DNA of 7,673 nucleotides from JBFEYJ01 sp041562215 (lineage in GTDB: Bacteria; Pseudomonadota; Gammaproteobacteria; Thiohalomonadales; Thiohalomonadaceae), in the NCBI GenBank assembly GCA_041562215.1, contig JBFEYJ010000139.1, positions 1-7,673 on the forward strand, in the 5' to 3' direction. Position numbers and translations under genes: made by a program. The notes beneath the pieces are model-generated. The model did not search any database. It was not told where the DNA came from and worked only from the letters and a program-made list of their open reading frames with translations. Below are positions 1 to 5,821 of the stretch, piece by piece. The first letter of the stretch is position 1; each line of letters opens with the position of its first letter.

Positions 1-396
1 AACCAGCCCCATATCGCGCGCCCTGCTGACGTAACGGTAAATTGCGTCCAGTGCCCATTTACGATCCTTACCCAGTTTTTTCTGCAACTGCTGATCCGAG
101 ACAGGCATGGAGAGATCCACCCGATTCACGCCAAGACCGACGCAGGCATTCAGGTCATCATCCCGCATCCGGCACCACACCAGCAGTTCGGCCCTGAGTT
201 CGAGCGATGCCAGAGCGCGAATATCCTCGCGTTCCTCCACGCCCATGGCGGGGATGCCGATCTCCAGCTCCTGTACTCCAAGCGTGTCAAGGGCATTGGC
301 AATAGCGCACTTCTCTTCAATCGTGAATGCAACTCCCGCTGTTTGCTCGCCGTCACGCAAAGTGGTGTCGTCTATGATGATGCGTCGCCCTGTCAT
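1..396 (-). CDS. nifV: NifV, homocitrate synthase (C-terminal part outside window)
   Basis: Homocitrate synthase condenses acetyl-CoA with 2-oxoglutarate in the cytoplasm; homocitrate is the organic ligand of the nitrogenase iron-molybdenum cofactor. Only the first 132 codons are present, and the frame stays open to base 1. Residues 10-18 read DTTLRDGEQ, and the isopropylmalate/homocitrate synthase signature L-R-D-G-x-Q-x10-K is complete at residues 13-29, which places the catalytic Arg14 and metal-binding Asp15. Further family-typical segments are LEIGIPAMG, LVWCRMRDDD and VDLSMPVSD. The ATG at 396 has an AGGTGA ribosome-binding site that overlaps the nifS stop codon, so the two genes are separated by 8 bases and probably coupled. 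The close 2-isopropylmalate synthase (LeuA) is a weaker alternative because the gene directly follows nifS. Nothing appears damaged in the visible part. Confidence 0.95.
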   Translation of the reverse strand, partial: MTGRRIIIDDTTLRDGEQTAGVAFTIEEKCAIANALDTLGVQELEIGIPAMGVEEREDIRALASLELRAELLVWCRMRDDDLNACVGLGVNRVDLSMPVSDQQLQKKLGKDRKWALDAIYRYVSRARDMGLV

Positions 397-404
397 GACT
401 CACC

Positions 405-1613
405 TCATGCGTACTTCGGCACAAAGGCCTGCTCCGGATCCTCAACCGGCCCGTTCTCGCCCCAGTACGGAGAGAGGCGGCGGAGCTTCTCGACGATAGG
501 GGGGATAGCGGCGATCACCCGCTCAATCTCATCCATCGAGTTGTAGCGGGAAAGGGAGAATCGCACCGTGCCGTGAGCGGCGGTGTAAGGGATGCCCATC
601 GCCTTCATTACATGTGAGGGCTCGAGCGAGCCGGAGGTGCAGGCGGATCCCGACGAGGCAGCGATACCGGCCTTGTTGAGCATCAGCAATATGCCCTCCC
701 CTTCAATGTATTCAAAGGCGATATTGGCGGTGTTAGGCAGGCGATTAACCGTATCGCCGGTGACAAATGCATTGGGCACGGCAGCAAGGATCCCCTGCTC
801 CAGCCTGTCGCGCATCGCCTTGACTCGTGTATTCTCCTCTTCCATGTGCTGCTGTGCCTGTTCGGCGGCCTTGCCCAGCGCGACGATAGCGGCGCTGTTC
901 TCGGTGCCTGCGCGACGGCCGCGCTCCTGATGACCGCCGCGCAGCAGCGGACGAAAACGGGTGCCACGGCGCAGGTAGAGCACACCTATTCCCTTGGGGG
1001 CATGCAGCTTGTGACCGGAGAGCGACAGCATGTCGATCTTGGTGCTCTTGAGGTTTAACGGGATCTTTCCGACCGCCTGCACCGCATCGGTGTGGAACAT
1101 CACTCCGGCGGCATTGGCCATCTCGGCCATTTCCACGACAGGGAAAATGGTGCCGGTTTCATTATTGGCCCACATCACCGAGACGATAGCCACCTTGTCG
1201 GAAAGCAGCGCAAGGTATGCGTTCAGATCCAGACGCCCCTTCTCGTCTACTTTTAGCCGGTGCACGGTGTAACCGTCCTTCTCCAAAAACTCGCACAGAG
1301 TCAGTACTGCCGGATGTTCAACCACCGTAGTAATGATCTCTTTGCGGGTGGGCTGCGCTTTAAGCGCAGAGAGAATCGCGGTGCTGTCGGATTCTGTGCC
1401 GCAGGAGGTGAAAACCACCTCGGAGTCGTGCTCAGCACCGAGCAGCCCCTGTACCTGTCGACGGGCATCACGGATCGCGCGGCCAACCTGGTCACCGAAG
1501 CTGTGAAGTGATGAAGGGTTGCCGAACTGTTCGGAGAAATACGGCAGCATCGCCTCGACCACTTCCGGGTCGACCCGGGTGGTGGCGTTATTATCGAGAT
1601 AGATATCAGCCAT
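405..1613 (-). CDS. nifS: NifS, cysteine desulfurase
   Basis: This PLP enzyme converts L-cysteine to alanine and supplies persulfide sulfur to NifU for nitrogenase Fe-S clusters. The 402 residues match the usual NifS length. The N terminus MADIYLDNNATTRVDP is typical of the class V aminotransferase fold. His201-Lys202 (SGHKLHAPKG) gives the PLP Schiff-base lysine, and Cys325 in SSGSACTSGSLEPSH is the persulfide-forming cysteine; both numbers coincide with those known for Azotobacter NifS. ANNETG at 149-154 and FHTDAVQ at 173-179 are further PLP-pocket motifs. The start lies 4 bases after the nifU stop, and its GGGAG ribosome-binding site lies inside the nifU end, indicating an operon and likely coupling. 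A housekeeping IscS is the alternative, but the nif neighbours and residue numbering argue for NifS. Confidence 0.97.
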   Translation of the reverse strand: MADIYLDNNATTRVDPEVVEAMLPYFSEQFGNPSSLHSFGDQVGRAIRDARRQVQGLLGAEHDSEVVFTSCGTESDSTAILSALKAQPTRKEIITTVVEHPAVLTLCEFLEKDGYTVHRLKVDEKGRLDLNAYLALLSDKVAIVSVMWANNETGTIFPVVEMAEMANAAGVMFHTDAVQAVGKIPLNLKSTKIDMLSLSGHKLHAPKGIGVLYLRRGTRFRPLLRGGHQERGRRAGTENSAAIVALGKAAEQAQQHMEEENTRVKAMRDRLEQGILAAVPNAFVTGDTVNRLPNTANIAFEYIEGEGILLMLNKAGIAASSGSACTSGSLEPSHVMKAMGIPYTAAHGTVRFSLSRYNSMDEIERVIAAIPPIVEKLRRLSPYWGENGPVEDPEQAFVPKYA

Positions 1614-1617
1614 CTGT

Positions 1618-2523
1618 TTACGCTCCCATTGCCGATTTAGGCATCTGGCTGGCGGGCACCACCTTGATGAACTCGCCCAACTCCTCCATCAGTTTCTGCT
1701 GGATACCGTTGAGGGTCAGCGAGGCCATCTGGCAACCGGAGCAGGCGCCGATCATGTTGACATAAACGGTCTTGCCATCGATGTCGACCAACTCCACATC
1801 GCCGTGGTCGCGCTGCAGCATCGGACGGATCTCTTCAAGGATCTCCTCGATGCGGCGCATACGCTGCAGGTTGGTCATGCCGCCGCTTGCCGTCGTGGCG
1901 ACTGGGGCAACCGGTTCGGCTACGGCAGCAATTGCCGGGCTGTCGCTTTCGGCCACCTCCGCCAACACGCTATCCAGGATCTCCTCAATACCCTCATGGC
2001 AAGAGGAGCAGCCGCCACCGGCCTTGGTGTAGTTGGTGACATCCTCGACAGTAGTCAGGCCGTTTTCACGGATCGCCTTCTCGATCATCACGGCGTCCAC
2101 GGCGAAGCACTTGCAGATGAGCGCCCCTTCCTCATGGTCGTCGCTCCAGACCTCTCCGCGATAGTTGGCGATAGCCGCTTCCAGCGCCTCACGCCCCATC
2201 ACCGAACAGTGCATTTTCTCCGGCGGCAGACCGTCGAGGAATTCAGCAATATCCTGATTGGTGACCTTCAGCGCCTCATCCAACGTCATGCCCTTGACCA
2301 TCTCGGTCAGTGCCGAGGATGAGGCGATAGCGGATCCGCATCCAAAAGTCTGGAAACCGGCATCGAGAATGACGTCGGTATCCGGGTCAACCTTGAGAGT
2401 CAGCCGAAGTGCATCACCACAGGAGATGGATCCAACCTCGCCGATGCCGTTGGCACTATCCACTGCGCCGGCATTTTGCGGGTTGAAGAAGTGTTCCTTG
2501 ACCTTTTCAGAGTATTCCCACAT
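1618..2523 (-). CDS. nifU: NifU, Fe-S cluster assembly scaffold
   Basis: NifU is the scaffold on which Fe-S clusters for nitrogenase maturation are built from NifS sulfur. The 301 residues show the full three-domain layout. An IscU-like N-terminal domain carries Cys35, Cys62 and Cys106. A central permanent [2Fe-2S] domain carries Cys137, Cys139, Cys172 and Cys175. An Ala/Pro/Val-rich linker (about 187-213) leads to a C-terminal Nfu domain with the CSGC pair Cys261/Cys264. All expected cluster ligands are present, including Asp37 next to Cys35. The gene is slightly shorter than Azotobacter NifU, the difference falling in the linker. The start MWEYSEKVKEHFFNPQNAG is the family N terminus and is preceded by GGGGGTGAG. 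It follows iscA-nif after 16 bases and precedes nifS by 4. Confidence 0.97.
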   Translation of the reverse strand: MWEYSEKVKEHFFNPQNAGAVDSANGIGEVGSISCGDALRLTLKVDPDTDVILDAGFQTFGCGSAIASSSALTEMVKGMTLDEALKVTNQDIAEFLDGLPPEKMHCSVMGREALEAAIANYRGEVWSDDHEEGALICKCFAVDAVMIEKAIRENGLTTVEDVTNYTKAGGGCSSCHEGIEEILDSVLAEVAESDSPAIAAVAEPVAPVATTASGGMTNLQRMRRIEEILEEIRPMLQRDHGDVELVDIDGKTVYVNMIGACSGCQMASLTLNGIQQKLMEELGEFIKVVPASQMPKSAMGA

Positions 2524-2539
2524 ATCTCACCCCCAGCCG

Positions 2540-2863
2540 TTATGCAGAAAAGGATTTACCGCAGCCGCAAGAGGCTGAGGCATTTGGATTAATGAAGGTG
2601 AAACCGGAACCGTCAAGACTCTCGGCAAAGTCGATGGTGACACCATCGAGTAGCGGCGCACTAGCCGGGTCGAGGAACACTTTGATCTTGCCGTGCTCAA
2701 CCACGGTGTCATCGCCATTCGCTTCGGCTTCGATGGAGAGGTTGTAGGTGTAACCGGAGCAGCCGCCGCCGGTAATCGCGATCCGCAGACCGCCGGTCGG
2801 AGTGTCGGAGCCCTTGATAAAGAGTGTTGCGGCCTTGGCCGCCTTGTCCGTCATCATGATCAT
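2540..2863 (-). CDS. iscA: IscA-nif, HesB/IscA-type Fe-S cluster carrier
   Basis: This A-type carrier binds iron or Fe-S clusters and delivers them to target proteins; the copy at the head of nifUSV is usually called IscA-nif or nif-IscA. The 107 residues contain the three conserved cysteines: Cys35 in TGGGCSGYTY and Cys99/Cys101 in the C-terminal SASCGCGKSFSA. Length and motif spacing are normal for the HesB-like domain. The N terminus MIMM offers Met codons at positions 1, 3 and 4; the first is supported by an AGGGAGC ribosome-binding site 8 bases upstream. It is the first gene after the sigma-54 promoter at 2913-2927, so it is probably expressed with nifU, nifS and nifV under nitrogen-fixing conditions. 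The nif-specific role is inferred from context. Confidence 0.95.
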   Translation of the reverse strand: MIMMTDKAAKAATLFIKGSDTPTGGLRIAITGGGCSGYTYNLSIEAEANGDDTVVEHGKIKVFLDPASAPLLDGVTIDFAESLDGSGFTFINPNASASCGCGKSFSA

Positions 2864-2912
2864 CTGTTGCGCTCCCTTGGGTAGAGTGTGTTACCTGTTA
2901 CCTAGGGTGAGA

Positions 2913-2927
2913 GCAAGCACTATGCCA
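2913..2927 (-). promoter_or_regulatory. Sigma-54 (-24/-12) promoter of iscA-nifUSV
   Basis: Read on the minus strand the element is TGGCATAGTGCTTGC. It matches the RpoN consensus TGGCACG-N4-TTGC in the -24 GG and -12 GC doublets and in their exact spacing, with differences only at C-to-T and G-to-A after TGGCA. The start of transcription would fall near 2902, giving a leader of about 40 bases before the iscA-nif ATG. An exact NifA-type site lies about 100 bases upstream, which supports the call. Confidence 0.85.
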
Positions 2928-2948
2928 GCATCAAAGAAAGCGGTATTT

Positions 2949-2961
2949 CATCAATAATTCA
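2949..2961. promoter_or_regulatory. Possible IHF-like bend site between activator site and promoter
   Basis: CATCAATAATTCA resembles the IHF consensus WATCAANNNNTTR with two mismatches (C for W, C for the second T). It lies in the A/T-rich stretch between the NifA site and the -24/-12 element, where IHF commonly bends DNA in nif promoters. This is a weak match, supported mainly by position. Confidence 0.25.
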
Positions 2962-3023
2962 TATAGTTAGGGTATTGTGACAGGAACCTGACAAGGCGGC
3001 TTCGATACCTTGCCGCGACAATA

Positions 3024-3039
3024 TGTAGCAAATGCGACA
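3024..3039. promoter_or_regulatory. NifA upstream activator sequence (TGT-N10-ACA)
   Basis: The sequence TGTAGCAAATGCGACA is an exact match to the TGT-N10-ACA palindrome bound by NifA. Its centre lies near -130 relative to the predicted start at about 2902, within the usual 80-150 base upstream range for looping to sigma-54 holoenzyme. The motif alone is short enough to occur by chance; the position behind a good -24/-12 element in front of nif genes makes it credible. Confidence 0.75.
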
Positions 3040-3070
3040 GCCCTTTCGGGGCCATCAACTGCCATCAGTG

Positions 3071-3096
3071 AACCTCTAGGAATCTCCCCAGAGGTT
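3071..3096. repeat. Inverted repeat AACCTCT / AGAGGTT
   Basis: A perfect 7-base inverted repeat (3071-3077 and 3090-3096) encloses a 12-base loop. It lies just upstream of the NifA site as seen from the nif operon. No T tract follows on either strand, so it is not an evident terminator. Function is unknown. Confidence 0.5.
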
Positions 3097-3101
3097 AGCT
3101 A

Positions 3102-3167
3102 ATAGTCGAGAGGCCCCTGCTCCACAAAGTCAGCACCAGTGGTAAGGACCAGAGAGGGGCCTACTAT
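3102..3167. repeat. Long imperfect inverted repeat with GC-rich core
   Basis: ATAGT (3102-3106) plus AGGCCCCT (3111-3118) is complementary to AGGGGCCT (3155-3162) plus ACTAT (3163-3167). This gives 13 paired bases with a 4-base bulge (CGAG, 3107-3110) and a 36-base loop. It could form a stable stem in RNA from either strand. It lies inside the amber-broken frame and overlaps its interrupting stop region. Confidence 0.5.
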
Positions 3168-3306
3168 CGTGGACGGGTCGTCAAAAAACTTGGGGGGGGA
3201 GAACAGGAATATCAGGTTTCGTTCCAAAGCCATGACTGAATGTGGCCTCCACTCGGTGGCACATCAGTTCGCTTGAAATACCCATAAGCCAGAAACAATC
3301 GTGAAC

Positions 3307-3525
3307 TTACTCTCGGCTCTGAAGGTAGAGCGCCTCAACCTTTTGCCGAGCCCATGGAGTCCGGCGCAGAAATTTGAGGCTTGAAGCGATGGAGGGATCA
3401 TTGGTGAAGCACTTGATATTAATGCGACGCCCCAGTTCCTCCCAGCCATAGGTCTCTACCAACCGGGTGACTATCATCTCGAGCGTCACACCATGCAACG
3501 GATCCCGATTGCGAAATTCGCTCAT
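3307..3525 (-). CDS. VF530 (DUF2132) family protein
   Basis: This 72-residue protein matches the small VF530 family, named after a Vibrio fischeri protein of known structure and described as a probable DNA-binding domain; its cellular role is not established. Family-typical segments are DPLHGVTLEMIVTRLVETYGW at 8-28, the central RRINIKCFTNDPSI and the C-terminal LKFLRRTPWARQKVEALYL. Length is normal for the family. Its ATG overlaps the stop of the upstream RRM gene by four bases (ATGA), and an AGGAG ribosome-binding site 6 bases upstream lies inside that gene. Co-translation with the RNA-binding protein is therefore likely. No cysteine motif, signal peptide or membrane segment is seen. A nucleic-acid role is inferred. 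Confidence 0.9.
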   Translation of the reverse strand: MSEFRNRDPLHGVTLEMIVTRLVETYGWEELGRRINIKCFTNDPSIASSLKFLRRTPWARQKVEALYLQSRE

Positions 3526-3782
3526 CGGTTGCTCCTGGCCGGGGGCGTTTCGGCCTTTTTAACGCGAATAATGCTACCGGCCACGGCTTGGCCATTGAGG
3601 CTCTTCATCGCCGCTTTCGCCTCCCCTGGTTTAGGCATCTCGACAAAACCGAAGCCCTTCGAAATACCGGTTTTTTCATCCATTACCAGGGAACAAGACT
3701 GTACACGCCCATAAGCCTCGAACATCTCCCTGAGTTCTTGCTCAGTCGTTTTTCGTGCGAGATTGCGTATCAATAATTTCAT
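3522..3782 (-). CDS. Single-RRM RNA-binding protein
   Basis: The product is an 86-residue protein made almost entirely of one RNA recognition motif, the type found as small stand-alone RNA-binding proteins in cyanobacteria and many proteobacteria. RNP2 is LLIRNL at 3-8 and RNP1 is KGFGFVEM at 42-49, with the two RNA-stacking aromatic positions of RNP1 as Phe. The C-terminal tail KKAETPPARSNR is basic. I chose the ATG at 3782 (MKLLIRNL) because the longer frame from 3833 adds 17 residues outside the domain. The ribosome-binding site is weak. A TATACT hexamer at 3813-3818 on the minus strand could be a -10 element, but no good -35 lies behind it. The stop overlaps the VF530 start. Cold-stress or post-transcriptional roles are known for related proteins but are only inference here. 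Confidence 0.9.
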   Translation of the reverse strand: MKLLIRNLARKTTEQELREMFEAYGRVQSCSLVMDEKTGISKGFGFVEMPKPGEAKAAMKSLNGQAVAGSIIRVKKAETPPARSNR

Positions 3783-4064
3783 GAAAGCACCGGCTTGTAG
3801 TGAAGTGTGGGGAGTATAACCGGTGGTGAGCAAAAGAGGTGATGAAATAACAAATAGCCCTCAGTTTAGCCACCCGTACAGCTCGAAACAGCGGGCATTG
3901 AACCCGCAGGGGCGAGGGCTATTCTCTCACCCCTTCGTTCAACCTCTCCACCTGCCTCGACAAAGGCGGTTGGCGCCAGGTAAACAGCGATCCCATGGAA
4001 CAAACCGAAAGCAGTCGCCAGGAACCATCTTGGGGCATCCCATGTTCACCCGCTACACGGTAGA
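3783..4064. other. Divergent intergenic region between RRM gene and AAA+ ATPase
   Basis: Besides the possible junction fold at 3853-3923, this 282-base gap contains the palindrome TGGCGCCA at 3971-3978. No convincing -35/-10 pair was found for the ATPase. A plus-strand frame at 3823-4068 ends by overlapping the ATPase start but is not protein-like and is left out. Confidence 0.5.
3853..3923. other. Possible three-way-junction RNA structure
   Basis: A perfect 10-base inverted repeat, AATAGCCCTC (3853-3862) and GAGGGCTATT (3914-3923), encloses two nested hairpins. One pairs GTTTAGC (3864-3870) with GCT and AAAC (3881-3883, 3886-3889), leaving a CG bulge and a 10-base loop. The other pairs GCGGG (3891-3895) with CCCGC (3903-3907) around a 7-base loop. 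Together they can fold as a three-way junction on either strand. On the minus strand the second loop reads TTCAATG, close to a tRNA T-loop, but the remaining tRNA arms are missing. It lies between divergent genes and could be a leader element of the RRM gene or a small RNA. No known riboswitch class is recognised. Confidence 0.4.
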
Positions 4065-5624
4065 ATGACTGCCTCGACTGAAACAATACTGGAGCACTTT
4101 GTGATCGAGCGACGCAATCTGGAGATTCTGATCGACTCCCACTTTCCTATCATCGTCATCGAGACCCATGAAGAGCAGCGCGCCCTTGAGCTACTGAAAA
4201 ACATCGTCATGGTGAAAGGGAATGGTTTCTATACCTGGACGGTGACCCAGGGGCTCAAGAATATCCTGCGCGGCAATGGTTCGACACTGCGCATCGAAGG
4301 CCTCACGTTGCAGGATAGCGATTCGACCACCAGCAATCCAACATCCGAGCCGGAGGCGATGCTCTCCTCCGTCAAGGATACGTTTAAAAACACTGTTGTT
4401 GCCCTGCTTGACTTCCACCCTTACCTGGCCACACCCAATATTGTGCGCCTGACAAAGGAGATCGCCCAGGATTTCTACAACAACGGCATCACGCTCGTGC
4501 TGCTGAGCCATGCACTGGAGGTCCCGGCCGAGATCAAGCGTTTTTGCGCCCGCTTTGAGCTATCACTGCCGGATAGCAAGAAAATCATGGAACTGATCCA
4601 TGACGAGGCGAAGCTGTGGAGGCTGAGGAACGGCAACGAGAAGGTGAAGGCAGATGCCCATGCCGTCGATCTGCTTGCGCGGAATCTCACCGGCCTTACG
4701 GTCAGTGACGCCACCAGGCTGATCCGTAATGCCATCTACAATGATGGCGCCATTACCCAAAGCGATCTCACCGGGGTGATGGAGGCGAAATACGAACTGG
4801 TGGGACAGAGCGGGATATTATCATTCGAATATGATACGGCATCGTTCTCCGAGGTGGGCGGGTTCGGCAGGCTGAAGAGCTGGCTTGAAACCCGAAAAAA
4901 ACCTTTTCTCTCCCTGGAAGGCCCTGACATCGATGTACCGAAGGGGATATTGATGGTGGGCGTCCAGGGGGGCGGCAAGAGTCTCGCCGCCAAGGCGATC
5001 GCCGGCGTTTGGCAGGTCCCCCTGCTGCGCTTCGACCTTGGTGCGCTATACAATAAGTATATCGGCGAGACTGAGAAGAACGTTCGTGAATCACTGAAAG
5101 CGGCGGATGTTATGGCCCCATGCGTGCTATGGATCGACGAGATAGAAAAAGGGATCTCCAACAACGAAAGTGACAATGGCACCTCACAGCGTGTGCTTGG
5201 CACTCTGCTGACATGGATGGCGGAACGAGCCTCGCGTGTGTTTGTCGTGGCAACAGCGAACAATATCGAGATGCTGCCCCCTGAGCTCATCCGCAAGGGT
5301 CGACTGGATGAGATCTTTTTCGTGGATCTCCCTTCTCACGCTGCACGGATGGAAATTTTGCAGGCTCATTTGAAAAAACGCGGTGTCGATGCGGCAACGC
5401 TCGATTTGGAACAAGCCGCACAGGTGAGCGAGGGCTACTCGGGCGCCGAACTGGAACAGGCAGTGGTCGCTGCGCGATATTCGGCACAGGCGTTCGATGA
5501 GCCCGTAACCACTACGCACCTGCTCGCCGAGATCGACCAGACTCGCCCCCTCTCGGTCGTCATGGCAGAGCGTATCAGCGCGTTACGTGAGTGGGCCAGA
5601 AACCGCACCGTACCGGTCGATTAA
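4065..5624 (+). CDS. AAA+ ATPase, Ycf46-type
   Basis: This 519-residue protein belongs to the AAA+ group that includes chloroplast and cyanobacterial Ycf46; the substrate of the group is not settled. The N-terminal half (about 1-250) is the divergent Ycf46-type region, with hydrophobic strands such as FPIIVIETHE and ITLVLLSHALEVP. The AAA+ module follows: Walker A GVQGGGKS at 299-306 (Lys305), Walker B CVLWIDEIE at 353-361 (Asp358, Glu359), sensor 1 ATANN at 396-400, probable arginine fingers Arg410 and Arg413 in ELIRKGRLDE, and a sensor-2 segment GYSGAELEQAV at 458-468. All catalytic residues are present, so it should hydrolyse ATP and probably act as a ring. No membrane segment is seen. The ATG at 4065 has no strong ribosome-binding site. 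It stands alone, transcribed away from the RRM gene. Confidence 0.9.
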   Translation: MTASTETILEHFVIERRNLEILIDSHFPIIVIETHEEQRALELLKNIVMVKGNGFYTWTVTQGLKNILRGNGSTLRIEGLTLQDSDSTTSNPTSEPEAMLSSVKDTFKNTVVALLDFHPYLATPNIVRLTKEIAQDFYNNGITLVLLSHALEVPAEIKRFCARFELSLPDSKKIMELIHDEAKLWRLRNGNEKVKADAHAVDLLARNLTGLTVSDATRLIRNAIYNDGAITQSDLTGVMEAKYELVGQSGILSFEYDTASFSEVGGFGRLKSWLETRKKPFLSLEGPDIDVPKGILMVGVQGGGKSLAAKAIAGVWQVPLLRFDLGALYNKYIGETEKNVRESLKAADVMAPCVLWIDEIEKGISNNESDNGTSQRVLGTLLTWMAERASRVFVVATANNIEMLPPELIRKGRLDEIFFVDLPSHAARMEILQAHLKKRGVDAATLDLEQAAQVSEGYSGAELEQAVVAARYSAQAFDEPVTTTHLLAEIDQTRPLSVVMAERISALREWARNRTVPVD

Positions 5625-5821
5625 GAGTGCCGCCAATAACCACGACCGGTAGAGCAGGAGAACATACGACGCATGAATCGGGGGATCCCGGGGAATTCCG
5701 GGCAGTGCAAATATCATGCATTCCAGACCGCGATTTAAGCTGGATTCAGATATGCAACGAATCGAACAGTATCATCGTCCGGTCTTCAATAGTCGTTAAA
5801 AAAATCCTTGAATATCATTAA
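5625..5821. other. Convergent intergenic region
   Basis: This gap separates the plus-strand ATPase from the minus-strand peptidase. CCCGG (5687-5691), loop GGAATT and CCGGG (5698-5702) can form a short GC hairpin after the ATPase, but no T tract follows. A run of seven A at 5798-5804 reads as T on the minus strand just past the peptidase stop, but no stem precedes it. No intrinsic terminator is therefore clear for either gene. Confidence 0.5.

Larger units (their letters stand above)
2967..3233 (-). pseudogene. Decayed or amber-interrupted reading frame, family unknown
   Basis: A minus-strand frame starts with ATG at 3233 (MALERNLIFLFSPP...), reads 44 codons to a TAG at 3099-3101 (...FVEQGPLDY), then continues in the same frame for 43 codons (LTSGEIPRGSLMAVDG...) to a TAA at 2967-2969. 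Only the one amber codon interrupts it, and both halves look protein-like rather than random. I do not recognise a family. The frame contains a run of eight C (minus strand, 3192-3199) where a length error or slippage could matter. It overlaps the NifA site at 3024-3039 and several inverted repeats, and it has no clear ribosome-binding site. It could be a remnant of a displaced or mobile gene, or chance open frame in a regulatory gap. Confidence 0.35.
2864..3306. other. Intergenic region between the nif operon and the VF530 gene
   Basis: These roughly 440 bases hold the nif promoter (2913-2927), the NifA site (3024-3039), the amber-broken frame (2967-3233), an octo-G run (3192-3199) and several inverted repeats. 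At 3241-3263, about 45 bases after the VF530 stop, TGTG...CCAC-TCG-GTGG-CACA can form a small hairpin but has no T tract, so it is not a convincing intrinsic terminator. No other gene is supported. Confidence 0.6.

Noticed and set aside
107..2322. Several plus-strand frames opposite nifV, nifS and nifU
   Set aside because: They are antisense shadows of clearly recognised nif genes, with Ser/Arg/Ala-rich low-information products.
2888..2903. TGT-N10-ACC motif close to the nif promoter
   Set aside because: The second half-site is not ACA, and it lies downstream of the -12 element, around the predicted transcription start, which is the wrong place for a NifA activator site.
3256..3271. Plus-strand TGGCACATCAGTTCGC resembling a sigma-54 promoter
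   Set aside because: The essential -12 GC is misplaced (TTCG instead of TTGC), and no plus-strand gene follows.
3891..3907. tRNA T-arm-like hairpin on the minus strand (loop TTCAATG)
   Set aside because: The acceptor stem, D-arm and anticodon arm are not in tRNA positions, and the last loop base is G rather than a pyrimidine.
3823..4068. Plus-strand 81-codon frame upstream of the ATPase, overlapping its start by ATGA
   Set aside because: The product is rich in Pro, Arg, Ser and Gln with no domain character, it runs through the structured inverted repeat at 3853-3923, and it has no convincing ribosome-binding site.
5591..5821. Plus-strand 76-codon frame overlapping the end of the ATPase
   Set aside because: It starts inside the ATPase gene, has no ribosome-binding site and shows no domain features.
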